A DNA stretch of 22,624 nt from Deltaproteobacteria bacterium UBA796. Its GTDB lineage: Bacteria > Myxococcota_A > UBA796. Positions 15,374 to 22,624 of this stretch are shown piece after piece (within the stretch, counting starts at the first letter, position 1; each line of letters opens with the position of its first letter). Location of the stretch: the NCBI GenBank assembly GCA_002296975.1, contig DBIS01000139.1:1-22624 (forward strand). The letters run 5' to 3'. Below the pieces are notes generated by a model that was not told the origin of the DNA, did no database searches, and was given only the letters and a program-made list of their open reading frames with translations. Made by a program: the position numbers and the translations under genes.

Positions 15374-16705
15374 TCAAAGGCTTCCAATATACCGATGTGA
15401 CACGCCTTGCTGCATCGGCGATAGTTGGTCGGAGTGAACGCAGTCATCTGAAAAGCAACTCGCGAACGGAAACATCAGGTTGTCTGAAAGCTCGAGGTAG
15501 CAAGCGGTTTCAGAGGTGCAGTCATCGGTGTCGGAGAGGGCATCCCAGGTGGCCCAAGACGACTCAACCGGGTGGTAAAGCCCCATATAATGGCCGGCCT
15601 CGTGGGCGAGGGTCTCCCCCATCACGGTGATTTCACCATCTGAAAACACCCCATCGCTGCCCGCAGCATTCAGCCAACCCACGACCATTGCCGAGCGGGT
15701 GTTGGCCAATATCGACCCTGGAATTCCGCCGGCCACACCCAAAATATCTGGAGAGATCGAGCCGCCAACCGTAACGGTTTCGCCGAAAATAATGGTGAGC
15801 TCATCCTCTGCCGAAGCCAGCGACGTACTGTAGATCTCGGCAGAGCCGGCCCCAGGAGCGGCGACATCTCGCAATAAATCGCTGGTATCAAATCGGACAT
15901 CAGGGGCCAAGCCCATCAACGCCCAAATCCGAGCCCATTCGACGATAGCACCATCGAGTGCAGCGACCACATGCTCGATCTCGTCTACACCCTCTGCAAA
16001 CACAAGGCGCACCTTAACTGTACCCGTCTCAAAGCTTGGGTCGGCCTTGGTTTGGACCTGGTAATCGACAATCGCGACCTCAGTGGTTGCCAGCGCGCGC
16101 ACCACAACGGTCCATGCCCCAGGGACCAACGGCCCATCCTCTGGGCGAATCGGCCAGTTGAGCACCACCTCATTATCTGCAGATGAAAGCGCCTGGGTGT
16201 AGTTGTACAGGGTGCCCATCCACTCACCCACCCGCAGGACTGCAGCCCCGGACGGGTCGAGAATCTCCTCGATAAAAATATTGGTGGAGCCGGTGGCCGT
16301 CACCATAAACCCAGTGGTATCCGGGCCCACGGTGATATTTATCAACCCTCGGCCCAAAGGGTCGGTCATCACAGAGCCAGGTATCGTGGGCGCCAACACT
16401 GGGTCTGGCAGTGGCTCAGGCGGCGGTCCGGTATCGACCACACCAGAGTCTTCGTCTGAGGGGTGGTCGCCAAAACCGGTATCGAATGGTGCTGCCGTAT
16501 CCAAAGGCCAGGCGCTATCGGTACCGGTATCGGCTGCAGTGTCCTGAGCAGTCATTCCAGAATCTGGACCCGGCGCGGCACTGTCGTCGGGGTTGGGGAC
16601 GGGGGTCTCAGCGCCACCGTCCGCGGCACCACCGGCGCTGGGCTCAGCTTTTGGGTCTGCCGAAGAACACGCCACCATCAGGGCCAAAACAAGACAAAGC
16701 CTCAT
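15374..16705 (-). CDS. Metzincin-type metalloprotease lipoprotein
   Basis: This is a probable zinc endopeptidase lipoprotein of 443 aa. The leader MRLCLVLALMVAC gives a lipidated Cys13. It is followed by a disordered linker of about 90 residues rich in Asp, Thr, Ala, Pro and Gly, then a beta-rich domain (about 105-220) resembling pre-peptidase or Ig-like folds, then the catalytic domain. The zinc site is a full HExxHxxGxxH: HEAGHYMGLYH at residues 368-378. A downstream LMFPFAS could supply the Met-turn methionine. Cysteines near the C-terminus (DDCTSETAC, SCFSDDC) may form disulfides. The gene is last in the minus-strand unit; its ATG overlaps the stop of the 149-aa gene (ATGA). That context suggests it may act on the giant lipoprotein, which is inference. 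Confidence 0.82.
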   Translation of the reverse strand: MRLCLVLALMVACSSADPKAEPSAGGAADGGAETPVPNPDDSAAPGPDSGMTAQDTAADTGTDSAWPLDTAAPFDTGFGDHPSDEDSGVVDTGPPPEPLPDPVLAPTIPGSVMTDPLGRGLINITVGPDTTGFMVTATGSTNIFIEEILDPSGAAVLRVGEWMGTLYNYTQALSSADNEVVLNWPIRPEDGPLVPGAWTVVVRALATTEVAIVDYQVQTKADPSFETGTVKVRLVFAEGVDEIEHVVAALDGAIVEWARIWALMGLAPDVRFDTSDLLRDVAAPGAGSAEIYSTSLASAEDELTIIFGETVTVGGSISPDILGVAGGIPGSILANTRSAMVVGWLNAAGSDGVFSDGEITVMGETLAHEAGHYMGLYHPVESSWATWDALSDTDDCTSETACYLELSDNLMFPFASCFSDDCVHSDQLSPMQQGVSHRYIGSL

Positions 16706-17151
16706 GGTTTTTTCTCAAAAAGGGCCGCCACTTGGCGATGATTGCTGAGTGCCAGTCTTCGTTGCGCTTGCGCCCGGTACGGCCCTTCTTTGGCCACCTT
16801 GGCCAGCCGCAGCGCTAAATCTGGAGACATGCCATCGAGGTTTCTCATCACCAAAACCGCCAAGCCGAGGGAATCAAGATCGGTCAACCAATCACTCATC
16901 AAGCCCATACTCGAAGGGCCGTGCAACTGCACTAAACACTGTGCAGCACGCATGGCTGCCCATGGTGGCTGTGTTTTTTTAACCACGAGACGAAAATCAC
17001 TGGCGATAAAGCCCATTTGATCGAGCTGAGCACAACTGGGCTCTTGGTCTCGTTGCTTCAACAGATCAAACAAAGACTCAGACCGATCCGCTGCCTTTAA
17101 GGGCGTGGCCCATATGAGCCCGACAAAGAGAAATCTGCTGATGCACTTCAT
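16702..17151 (-). CDS. Small secreted protein of unknown function
   Basis: I do not recognise this 149-aa protein. It begins with a standard signal peptide (MKCISRFLFVGLIWATPLKA, then ADRS) and no lipobox. The mature part is alpha-helical in composition with two cysteines (EPSCAQL and AAQCLVQL). Leu/Ala spacing such as WAAMRAAQCLVQLHG and PDLALRLAKVAKEG could be two or three HEAT-like helical hairpins. It is sandwiched tightly: its ATG is 3 bp after the stop of the giant lipoprotein with no clear ribosome-binding site, and its stop overlaps the metalloprotease start. This suggests coupled translation and a shared job, perhaps as a periplasmic partner or chaperone of one neighbour. That role is a guess. 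Confidence 0.75.
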   Translation of the reverse strand: MKCISRFLFVGLIWATPLKAADRSESLFDLLKQRDQEPSCAQLDQMGFIASDFRLVVKKTQPPWAAMRAAQCLVQLHGPSSMGLMSDWLTDLDSLGLAVLVMRNLDGMSPDLALRLAKVAKEGPYRAQAQRRLALSNHRQVAALFEKKP

Positions 17152-17154
17152 GGT

Positions 17155-20100
17155 CTACAGCGGGCTCAAGAGAAGGTAGGCATCGTGATCAAAATCATCG
17201 ACAACCGTACCCGGTGGAGAGCTGTTTTGATTGCCGATCACCAAGTCGGCCTTGCCGTCACCGTTGATATCGCCGGGCATCGACACCCTGTAGCCAGTAT
17301 GATCATAGACCTCTGGGCCAACAAAAGCATAACTTGCGATGTCCATATAATAGGTGCCCGGTGCGGGTAACTCCGCCCCTAAAAACAGATAGGTCTTGCC
17401 CGCATTCGAGCCATTGTCATCGTTTTGTGGCGCGCCGATCAAGAAGTCACTTTGACCATCTCCATCGACATCTGTACCGCCGGCCACAGACCGTGCTGCG
17501 TGCTCTACGCCGCCTTCGCCATAAAAGGTGTAGTCCGCAAAACCTGCAAGGTCGTTCTTGTCTGTGACGGCATCATAGCCAGCCATGGTTGAACCCAAAA
17601 CCAAATATGCGGCGCCCGACTCGCCCATCGGAATGGCTGGGTCATCGGCGAGGGGATTTCCGACCATAAAGTCGTCGAGGCCGTCGCCGTCGACATCGCC
17701 GACACCGGTCACGATGCCCTTGGTGACGTCACCACAAAACATCGGTGAAGTGGGCCGGAGATCGACCTCTCCGCCCGCTGAGAACAAGTCTGAGTAAACC
17801 ACCATCAAGCCGGTGCCGCTACCGCAATAAGGACCACGATCTGTAAACAAGATGTCGCTTAAGCCATCACCGTTGATATCTCCGACCACGCGAACATTGG
17901 CAGCATAAAAATAGTAGCCACCATCATCTAAAATCGCTCCAGCCTCGTACAGAAAATAATCCTGAGGCGCTCCAAGGTCTGCACCAAAAAAGATGAAGGT
18001 GTTGACCCAGCCGCCAATGACCAAATCATTAATGCCATCGCCATCAAAGTCGCCGGTGCCGTCTACGGTGTAGCCACCATTCTGATTGGCCGTGAGGCCG
18101 GTGAAGGTGTAATCCGCATCTTCAACATCGATCAGCCTGTCAACCCCAAGGCTCGCAGCGAGGAATAGATAGACCTTGCCGCCATCGGATGCGCCATCAT
18201 CGTTGTAGGCATTTCCGATCAAAATATCGTCCAACCCATCGCCGTCCACATCACCTGCGGTTGAGATGGAGGCACTTGAAAGCCCACCTTCGGCATAAAA
18301 CTGATAATCAGCCATCTTGGCGTCGATCAACGAGCGGTCGGCAAAACTCGAGCCGAAAATCAAGCCCACAAAGTTTTGCGTGCTTTCGTCGCTGCCAACC
18401 CGCAGCCCGGTACCCCGAAGCAACAAGTCCACCTGCCCATCACCGTCGACATCGCCCGCGGAATTATGAAGTTGGTCGACCCCTGCGCGGTCAAAGTTAT
18501 CGAAAATATAGTCGACATATTCAAGCGGTGTTTGGTCATCCCAAGCCGATGTGCGCATGGTGAAACCCTTGGACAAGATGTTGCCATTGTCGGTGCCATC
18601 AAAGGCCATGACGGTACAGTTGACATCGTCTCCCACAATCGTTGTCGCCTCGAGGGTTTCTCCGGTGCCAGCATCGGTCCCGTTGATGGTCCAGCTGGTA
18701 ATGCTCTGGTCCGCGTCACCGTCGATGTCGCCATAGCCGCCGTGCACGCAAGTGACGGTGTCGCCTGGGGTAGCCAAAGCCGGCCACACATCCACAGACT
18801 CAATCGACGGAATCGCGTTGGGCACGACCGTTGTGTACACCCACGGCACACCATATCGATAGCCATCATGCACATACACACGAAGCTCAACCTCTTGGTC
18901 CCGGTCGAAATACACCAAGCCATCGAGAGCATCACCGGTCTCATCGGTGAGCACCCCGTCGACATACCACTCATAGCTCAAGGTGGTCGGGTCACCGTCG
19001 GGGTCGGAGACATAGGTGGTATAAATATAGATCGTGTCGTTTGTTCGCCCACCACCCGAATACAAGGGCGACCCTTCAGATGTCCGCCAATACACGGTCG
19101 CAGACACTGTCGGCAACTGGTTTTCGCTCACAATCTCGGTCGCTGACATCGATATACCCGCATCTTCGCCATCATGCGGGGTGACCGTGCAGCTGACTTC
19201 ATCGCCAACACCAAAGGCTGTGGGCGGCAAACTGCCGTCGGGTGTGGACACAACAACGTCGTTGACAGTCCAGACAATCGTGGTGAGGTCCGCATCTCCG
19301 TCATCATCTGTGTAGTCCACGTATGGGCAGTTCAATGTGTCGGTGTTGACCGGTGGTGCTGGGGAAATCTCCATGCTCGCGATGGTGGGCAGGGTGTTGA
19401 GCACCGATACGGTGTCTGAGATCAAAGCCAGCCCGTCTTCGTCACCATCATAGGGCGTGATCATGCACAGCACTTCGTCATGCTTATTGAAATGCTCACC
19501 ACTAAGATAATCGGTGGTGACCTCAAGCTCAGCACCATTGACTCTCCAACTGTAGTTGACCAACAAGCCCACCTCATCGTCGAGGTCGCTCAAGATTCCA
19601 GGCGCACAATAAAAGGTAGACGCCTCGTAGGCCTCGGTCGGCGAGATGTGAATACTGGTCAAAATCGGCAAGCTGTTTTGAATGCTGACCGTGTTGGATT
19701 CGACCATATCGCCGTAATCCACCCCATCAAAAGGCGTGACCATACAACGCAAGACATCGTCTTTCACAAAGGCTGATCCGTCGAGTTCACGCTCAGCATG
19801 ACCGGTGGGGGCGCCATTTAAGGTCCACTGGTATTGGAGAATCACCGACTCGCCATCCACATCGGGGTCTGCGGCCGCATCGCAGATAAGGGTGGTGTTG
19901 GTGTATGCTGGCTCGGGTGCGAGGTTGACATGACCGACGCTCGGCACCGAGTTCAACACAGTTTCTGTGGCAAATTTGGCCGCTCCAGCCTCAACCCCAT
20001 CGTGGGGGGTGACCGTGCAAACCACAACATCTCCACCCACAAAGCCAGTCTCCAAATCTGCCGCGGAGCCCACGGGTGAACCGTTGACGGTCCAGACAAT

Positions 20101-22275
20101 CTCAGAGGCATCGGCGTCGCCATCGGCATCATAAAATCCGGTGTACTCACAGGTCATTGGGGTGTTGGCGTACACATCCGATGGTGTGATGGTGACAGAA
20201 TCAATATTGGGCAAAGTGTTGCCGGCAGCAGCTTCGTTTGACACCAACATTGGGCCGTCTTCGGTGCCATCATTTGGCGTGACTGCACACACGATGGTGT
20301 CGCCATGGCCAAAGTAGCTGGAGTCCAGGCTGGCCGTCTCCGCATCTTGGAGCACGCCATTGATAAACCAGTCGAAGTCCAAGGTGACCACTGTGCCATC
20401 GGGGTCGACAATCTCGCCTGGGGTACACACCAAGCTCTCACCCTCTGAGACGATTTCTGGGCTCAAGGTCAGGCCGTCAACATAAGGAGCTGTGTTGTCG
20501 ATGGTGATGGCGGTCGCAACTGGGGTGGCCGAGCTTTCGCCATCGAAGGGGGTCACGCTACAAGACACCAAATCGCCAGCGACGTAGCCACCATCAAGTC
20601 TAATTGCCGTGCTCACGGTCACGCCGTTTACACTCCACACGGCCTCAGACATATCCATATCACCGTCATCATCGCTATACGTCCATGCACAGGTGAGCGG
20701 GTCGCCCGCCTTGGCAGGGGTTGGCGAAACGGTCACGACGGACACCTCGGGCAAGGTATTTTGAATGGTGATGGCCGCAATGCCTGCAGGGCTCACGGAT
20801 GTGCCGTCTGTGGCGGTGACAGACACACGCCAGGTCTCACCCTTGGCGGTAAATTCAGCGCCCAAAGTGTTGGTGACTGTCGAGGCATCGGGCAAGCCGT
20901 CTTTGGTCCAAGCATAGCTATAAACCACGGGACTGCCTTCTGGGTCAATGCTTGGCGTGTCGATGACCGCGGTGAGCATGTGCACGCCAAAAGCAACATC
21001 GGGGTCGAAGCGGATGACCGGCTGACTGGGCACACCGTTCAAGGTGAGCGTGGTGGATGTGGTCGCATACAGCCCATGGCTATCGGTGACCGTCAAGCTA
21101 ATGGTGTGGGCGCCTCGGGATAAACCGTCCTCGAAAAAGTTGATGCTGCCATCGCTGTTGGCGCCCAAAGTGGAAAACTCTCCGTCGCGGTCAGATACCC
21201 ACGACAAGCTTAAATCTGTGGCTGAATCTTCGAGATCAACCACGGTCGCTGAGAACAATACAGCACCACCCTCATCGCCCACGGCGCCCAGCACAGGGGC
21301 CAAAATGACCACGCCAGGGACCTCGCCAACGGTGTACATAATGGTATCCGAGCAACCATCGCCCATCTCGTCGACCACATTCATTGTGATGACATGGGTA
21401 CCCATGGTGAGGGTGTTGTCTGGAAACACCACGCCGCCCTCTGAGTTGGGTGTTGAGGTACCCAAAAACCCATCCAAGCTCGACGTCCAGTCCACAGCCA
21501 AACTGTCGTTGCTGACATCTTCATCGGTCGCAGTCCCCTCAAAGGTGACCATGGCCCCTTCAATATTGGCACTGACCGGTGCAGGGTATGTGATTTCGCA
21601 GTTGGGCCGCCTGTTCGCAGGGCCGACATTGATGACAACCGAAGCAAAAGCGGTCTTGCCGGTTTGGTCCTCAACATGCAGCTTTAGGGCGTGCTCACCC
21701 TCAGAAAGCAAGCTGTGGCCGAGCACATTACCATCGGCGTCAGCTGGGCTGTCCACATCTAAACGCCCATCGATATCGCTTTCCCAAGACACGATAAGCG
21801 CTTCGGGGATGTCCTCTGCATCTGAAATGCGCCCGGAAAGACTGACTTTGGTGTCGGCATAATACAAGCCACTGGGGACCGGACTATCGATGAAGGCCAA
21901 AGGCGCCTCAGTCGGAACAACCTCGAGGTTGATCATGGCGACACCGCTGCCACCGACCGGATCGACCACCTCAAGACTCAAGGATGTGGCACCAACCGGG
22001 ATGCCGACTTTGCAAACGCTCACCCCTTCTTCGTCGGGAATAACGTCTGCACAAATCACCTCGTCACCGGCCACCCAGGTGGTCATCAGGTCTTCATTGC
22101 TGTGATTCGAGTCGCTCACACGCCCCTTGAATTCGGTCCGAACCAACTCACCCACCACAGACCCACCTTCATGAGAGGTAATGGTGGCCTCAGGGGCGGA
22201 GTTGAAGGTTTTCAAACTGGAGTCATTGCATGACACAAAAAAGGGCATCGCAAACAAAAGTGTAAACAGTTTCAT
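17155..22275 (-). CDS. Giant lipoprotein: tandem Ig-like modules plus C-terminal FG-GAP propeller
   Basis: This is a probable cell-surface lipoprotein of about 1706 aa. The leader MKLFTLLFAMPFFVSC places the lipidated Cys at 16. GGAG at a spacing of nine supports ATG 22275; the frame is open upstream to 22365, but that would hide the signal peptide. Residues about 25-410 hold four Ig/PKD-like modules. About 414-506 is a Cys-free module. About 507-1240 hold eight modules of roughly 90 aa, most starting N-x-L-P and ending C-x-V-T-P-x-D-G. About 1270-1706 hold seven FG-GAP motifs (near 1273, 1341, 1408, 1464, 1525, 1600, 1667) with DxDGDG calcium loops, enough for one seven-bladed propeller. This fits an adhesin-like stalk-and-head design. 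It is the first gene of a unit with the small secreted protein and the metzincin. The ligand is unknown. Confidence 0.88.
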   Translation of the reverse strand: MKLFTLLFAMPFFVSCNDSSLKTFNSAPEATITSHEGGSVVGELVRTEFKGRVSDSNHSNEDLMTTWVAGDEVICADVIPDEEGVSVCKVGIPVGATSLSLEVVDPVGGSGVAMINLEVVPTEAPLAFIDSPVPSGLYYADTKVSLSGRISDAEDIPEALIVSWESDIDGRLDVDSPADADGNVLGHSLLSEGEHALKLHVEDQTGKTAFASVVINVGPANRRPNCEITYPAPVSANIEGAMVTFEGTATDEDVSNDSLAVDWTSSLDGFLGTSTPNSEGGVVFPDNTLTMGTHVITMNVVDEMGDGCSDTIMYTVGEVPGVVILAPVLGAVGDEGGAVLFSATVVDLEDSATDLSLSWVSDRDGEFSTLGANSDGSINFFEDGLSRGAHTISLTVTDSHGLYATTSTTLTLNGVPSQPVIRFDPDVAFGVHMLTAVIDTPSIDPEGSPVVYSYAWTKDGLPDASTVTNTLGAEFTAKGETWRVSVTATDGTSVSPAGIAAITIQNTLPEVSVVTVSPTPAKAGDPLTCAWTYSDDDGDMDMSEAVWSVNGVTVSTAIRLDGGYVAGDLVSCSVTPFDGESSATPVATAITIDNTAPYVDGLTLSPEIVSEGESLVCTPGEIVDPDGTVVTLDFDWFINGVLQDAETASLDSSYFGHGDTIVCAVTPNDGTEDGPMLVSNEAAAGNTLPNIDSVTITPSDVYANTPMTCEYTGFYDADGDADASEIVWTVNGSPVGSAADLETGFVGGDVVVCTVTPHDGVEAGAAKFATETVLNSVPSVGHVNLAPEPAYTNTTLICDAAADPDVDGESVILQYQWTLNGAPTGHAERELDGSAFVKDDVLRCMVTPFDGVDYGDMVESNTVSIQNSLPILTSIHISPTEAYEASTFYCAPGILSDLDDEVGLLVNYSWRVNGAELEVTTDYLSGEHFNKHDEVLCMITPYDGDEDGLALISDTVSVLNTLPTIASMEISPAPPVNTDTLNCPYVDYTDDDGDADLTTIVWTVNDVVVSTPDGSLPPTAFGVGDEVSCTVTPHDGEDAGISMSATEIVSENQLPTVSATVYWRTSEGSPLYSGGGRTNDTIYIYTTYVSDPDGDPTTLSYEWYVDGVLTDETGDALDGLVYFDRDQEVELRVYVHDGYRYGVPWVYTTVVPNAIPSIESVDVWPALATPGDTVTCVHGGYGDIDGDADQSITSWTINGTDAGTGETLEATTIVGDDVNCTVMAFDGTDNGNILSKGFTMRTSAWDDQTPLEYVDYIFDNFDRAGVDQLHNSAGDVDGDGQVDLLLRGTGLRVGSDESTQNFVGLIFGSSFADRSLIDAKMADYQFYAEGGLSSASISTAGDVDGDGLDDILIGNAYNDDGASDGGKVYLFLAASLGVDRLIDVEDADYTFTGLTANQNGGYTVDGTGDFDGDGINDLVIGGWVNTFIFFGADLGAPQDYFLYEAGAILDDGGYYFYAANVRVVGDINGDGLSDILFTDRGPYCGSGTGLMVVYSDLFSAGGEVDLRPTSPMFCGDVTKGIVTGVGDVDGDGLDDFMVGNPLADDPAIPMGESGAAYLVLGSTMAGYDAVTDKNDLAGFADYTFYGEGGVEHAARSVAGGTDVDGDGQSDFLIGAPQNDDNGSNAGKTYLFLGAELPAPGTYYMDIASYAFVGPEVYDHTGYRVSMPGDINGDGKADLVIGNQNSSPPGTVVDDFDHDAYLLLSPL
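17230..18460 (-). repeat. Seven FG-GAP / calcium-loop repeats
   Basis: Seven G-D-[VFI]-[DN]-G-D-G motifs (one with Thr for the first Gly) recur every 55-75 residues. Examples are GDVDGDGLDDILIG, GDFDGDGINDLVIG and GDINGDGKADLVIG. The number matches the seven blades of an integrin-alpha-type propeller. Confidence 0.88.
18546..20757 (-). repeat. Array of eight ~90-aa Ig-like modules within the giant lipoprotein
   Basis: Modules begin near residues 507, 595, 688, 777, 868, 960, 1053 and 1154. Seven of the eight carry two cysteines, one in the B-strand position (such as PLTCAW, LICDAA) and one just before V-T-P-x-D-G (such as VSCSVTPFDG). This is the layout of an intradomain disulfide. The module at about 1053-1150 lacks both cysteines and is Tyr-rich. 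Confidence 0.85.
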
Positions 22276-22310
22276 CTTAATAAACTCCACGTCATCGACG
22301 TTCAGTATTT

Positions 22311-22334
22311 TGCCCATCCCCATGGGCGTTTTTT
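22311..22334 (+). terminator. Intrinsic-terminator-like hairpin in the divergent leader region
   Basis: GCCCAT (22312-22317), loop CCCC and ATGGGC (22322-22327) are followed by G and TTTTTT (22329-22334) on the plus strand. No plus-strand gene ends just upstream. It might stop antisense transcription out of the giant lipoprotein gene or attenuate transcription toward the kinase. The stem is short, so termination strength is doubtful. Confidence 0.4.
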
Positions 22335-22345
22335 CGTGGACGAAA
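22332..22345. promoter_or_regulatory. Operator-like inverted repeat TTTCGT-GG-ACGAAA
   Basis: Perfect 6-bp arms surround a 2-bp centre. It lies 57 bp upstream of the giant lipoprotein ATG and overlaps the T run of the terminator-like hairpin. A two-base centre suits a dimeric DNA-binding protein better than an RNA loop. Confidence 0.3.
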
Positions 22346-22381
22346 GATAGCACTTTCGATGACACTGTGAGTAGATTCGGG

Positions 22382-22403
22382 GGAGGATTGGGCCCAATCC
22401 CCC
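22382..22403. promoter_or_regulatory. Perfect 16-bp palindrome between giant lipoprotein and kinase genes
   Basis: GGATTGGGCCCAATCC at 22385-22400 is fully palindromic, and the arms extend to 11 bp with one mismatch. It lies 54 bp before the kinase ATG and 109 bp before the lipoprotein ATG on the other strand. With no loop it looks like an operator for a dimeric regulator of one or both divergent genes. Confidence 0.4.
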
Positions 22404-22454
22404 AGGGCTACGGTCTTCTGTTAAGCTGACAAACCGCGAGGACACACCACCGTC

Positions 22455-22624
22455 ATGACGACACCACAAAGCCTTGGTCAAGGCCGATATCCCCTGACAC
22501 AAGTACTCGGAGAGGGCGGGATGGCGACGGTGTTCCGCTCTCACGACAAGGTGTTGCAAGTCGACCGGGCGATTAAAGTTTTGGCGCCAGCTTTTGCAAA
22601 CAACGCCGCGATTCGAACACGGTT
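22455..22624 (+). CDS. Hanks-type Ser/Thr protein kinase, 5' end only
   Basis: This is the N-terminal part of a eukaryotic-like Ser/Thr kinase, cut by the window end after 56 codons. The frame reads MTTPQSLGQGRYPLTQVLGEGGMATVFRSHD, with the Gly-rich ATP loop LGEGGMATVF at about residues 19-28. RAIKVL follows, giving the ATP-anchoring Lys of subdomain II. These two elements in the right order make the family clear. The catalytic loop, activation segment and any sensor or membrane domain lie outside the window. The ATG at 22455 has a GAGGA about 12 bases upstream, a loose spacing. The gene is divergent from the giant lipoprotein with 179 bp between starts. Confidence 0.88.
   Translation, partial: MTTPQSLGQGRYPLTQVLGEGGMATVFRSHDKVLQVDRAIKVLAPAFANNAAIRTR

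Noticed and set aside
22276..22365. Earlier start at 22365 for the giant lipoprotein
   Set aside because: It would place 30 charged residues before a perfectly normal lipoprotein signal peptide; ATG 22275 has its own GGAG.

Overview
The window is gene-dense, GC-rich bacterial chromosome with 17 protein-coding genes. Both end genes are cut: a typA/bipA remnant at the left and the first 56 codons of a Ser/Thr protein kinase at the right. No rRNA, tRNA, insertion sequence, CRISPR array or phage gene was recognised, and no stretch longer than about 180 bases lacks a gene. Five probable lipoproteins lie in about 15 kb, several with FG-GAP or Ig-like repeats. Together with Asp/Thr/Pro/Gly-rich linkers, a Hanks-type kinase and a squalene-synthase-like enzyme, they suggest a Gram-negative, Myxococcota-like (former Deltaproteobacteria) organism. 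That placement is inference from gene style, not from a marker gene.

Layout. 1-2269: convergent housekeeping genes typA (partial) and aroC. 2361-4305: two family-2 glycosyltransferase genes facing each other, with 3' ends overlapping by 56 bp. 4460-7437: two convergent GGDEF genes whose stop codons interlock in one CTAG. The first is a membrane diguanylate cyclase with a Cys-rich GAF-like domain. The second has a degenerate GADDF site but keeps the RxxD inhibitory site. 7509-8924: an alpha/beta-hydrolase lipoprotein and a convergent MazG-type pyrophosphohydrolase. 8988-11312: an OmpA-like protein followed after 6 bp by an FG-GAP lipoprotein.

11371-14302 is a tight operon: a CysQ-like phosphatase, a squalene/phytoene-synthase-family enzyme and an MFS transporter, joined by two ATGA overlaps. 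14332-15360 is a small Ig-like lipoprotein on the same strand. 22275-15374 on the minus strand is a three-gene unit. It encodes a ~1706-aa lipoprotein (about 13 Ig-like modules plus a seven-repeat FG-GAP propeller), a small secreted protein, and a lipoprotein with a metzincin zinc motif. The small lipoprotein at 14332 looks like a three-domain relative of the giant's N-terminus, so the two converging units may form one cell-surface system.

The most interesting parts are the giant lipoprotein with its protease, its short paralogue, the degenerate GGDEF protein beside an intact one, and the phosphatase/squalene synthase/MFS operon. The 179-bp divergent region before the kinase holds a terminator-like hairpin and two palindromes.
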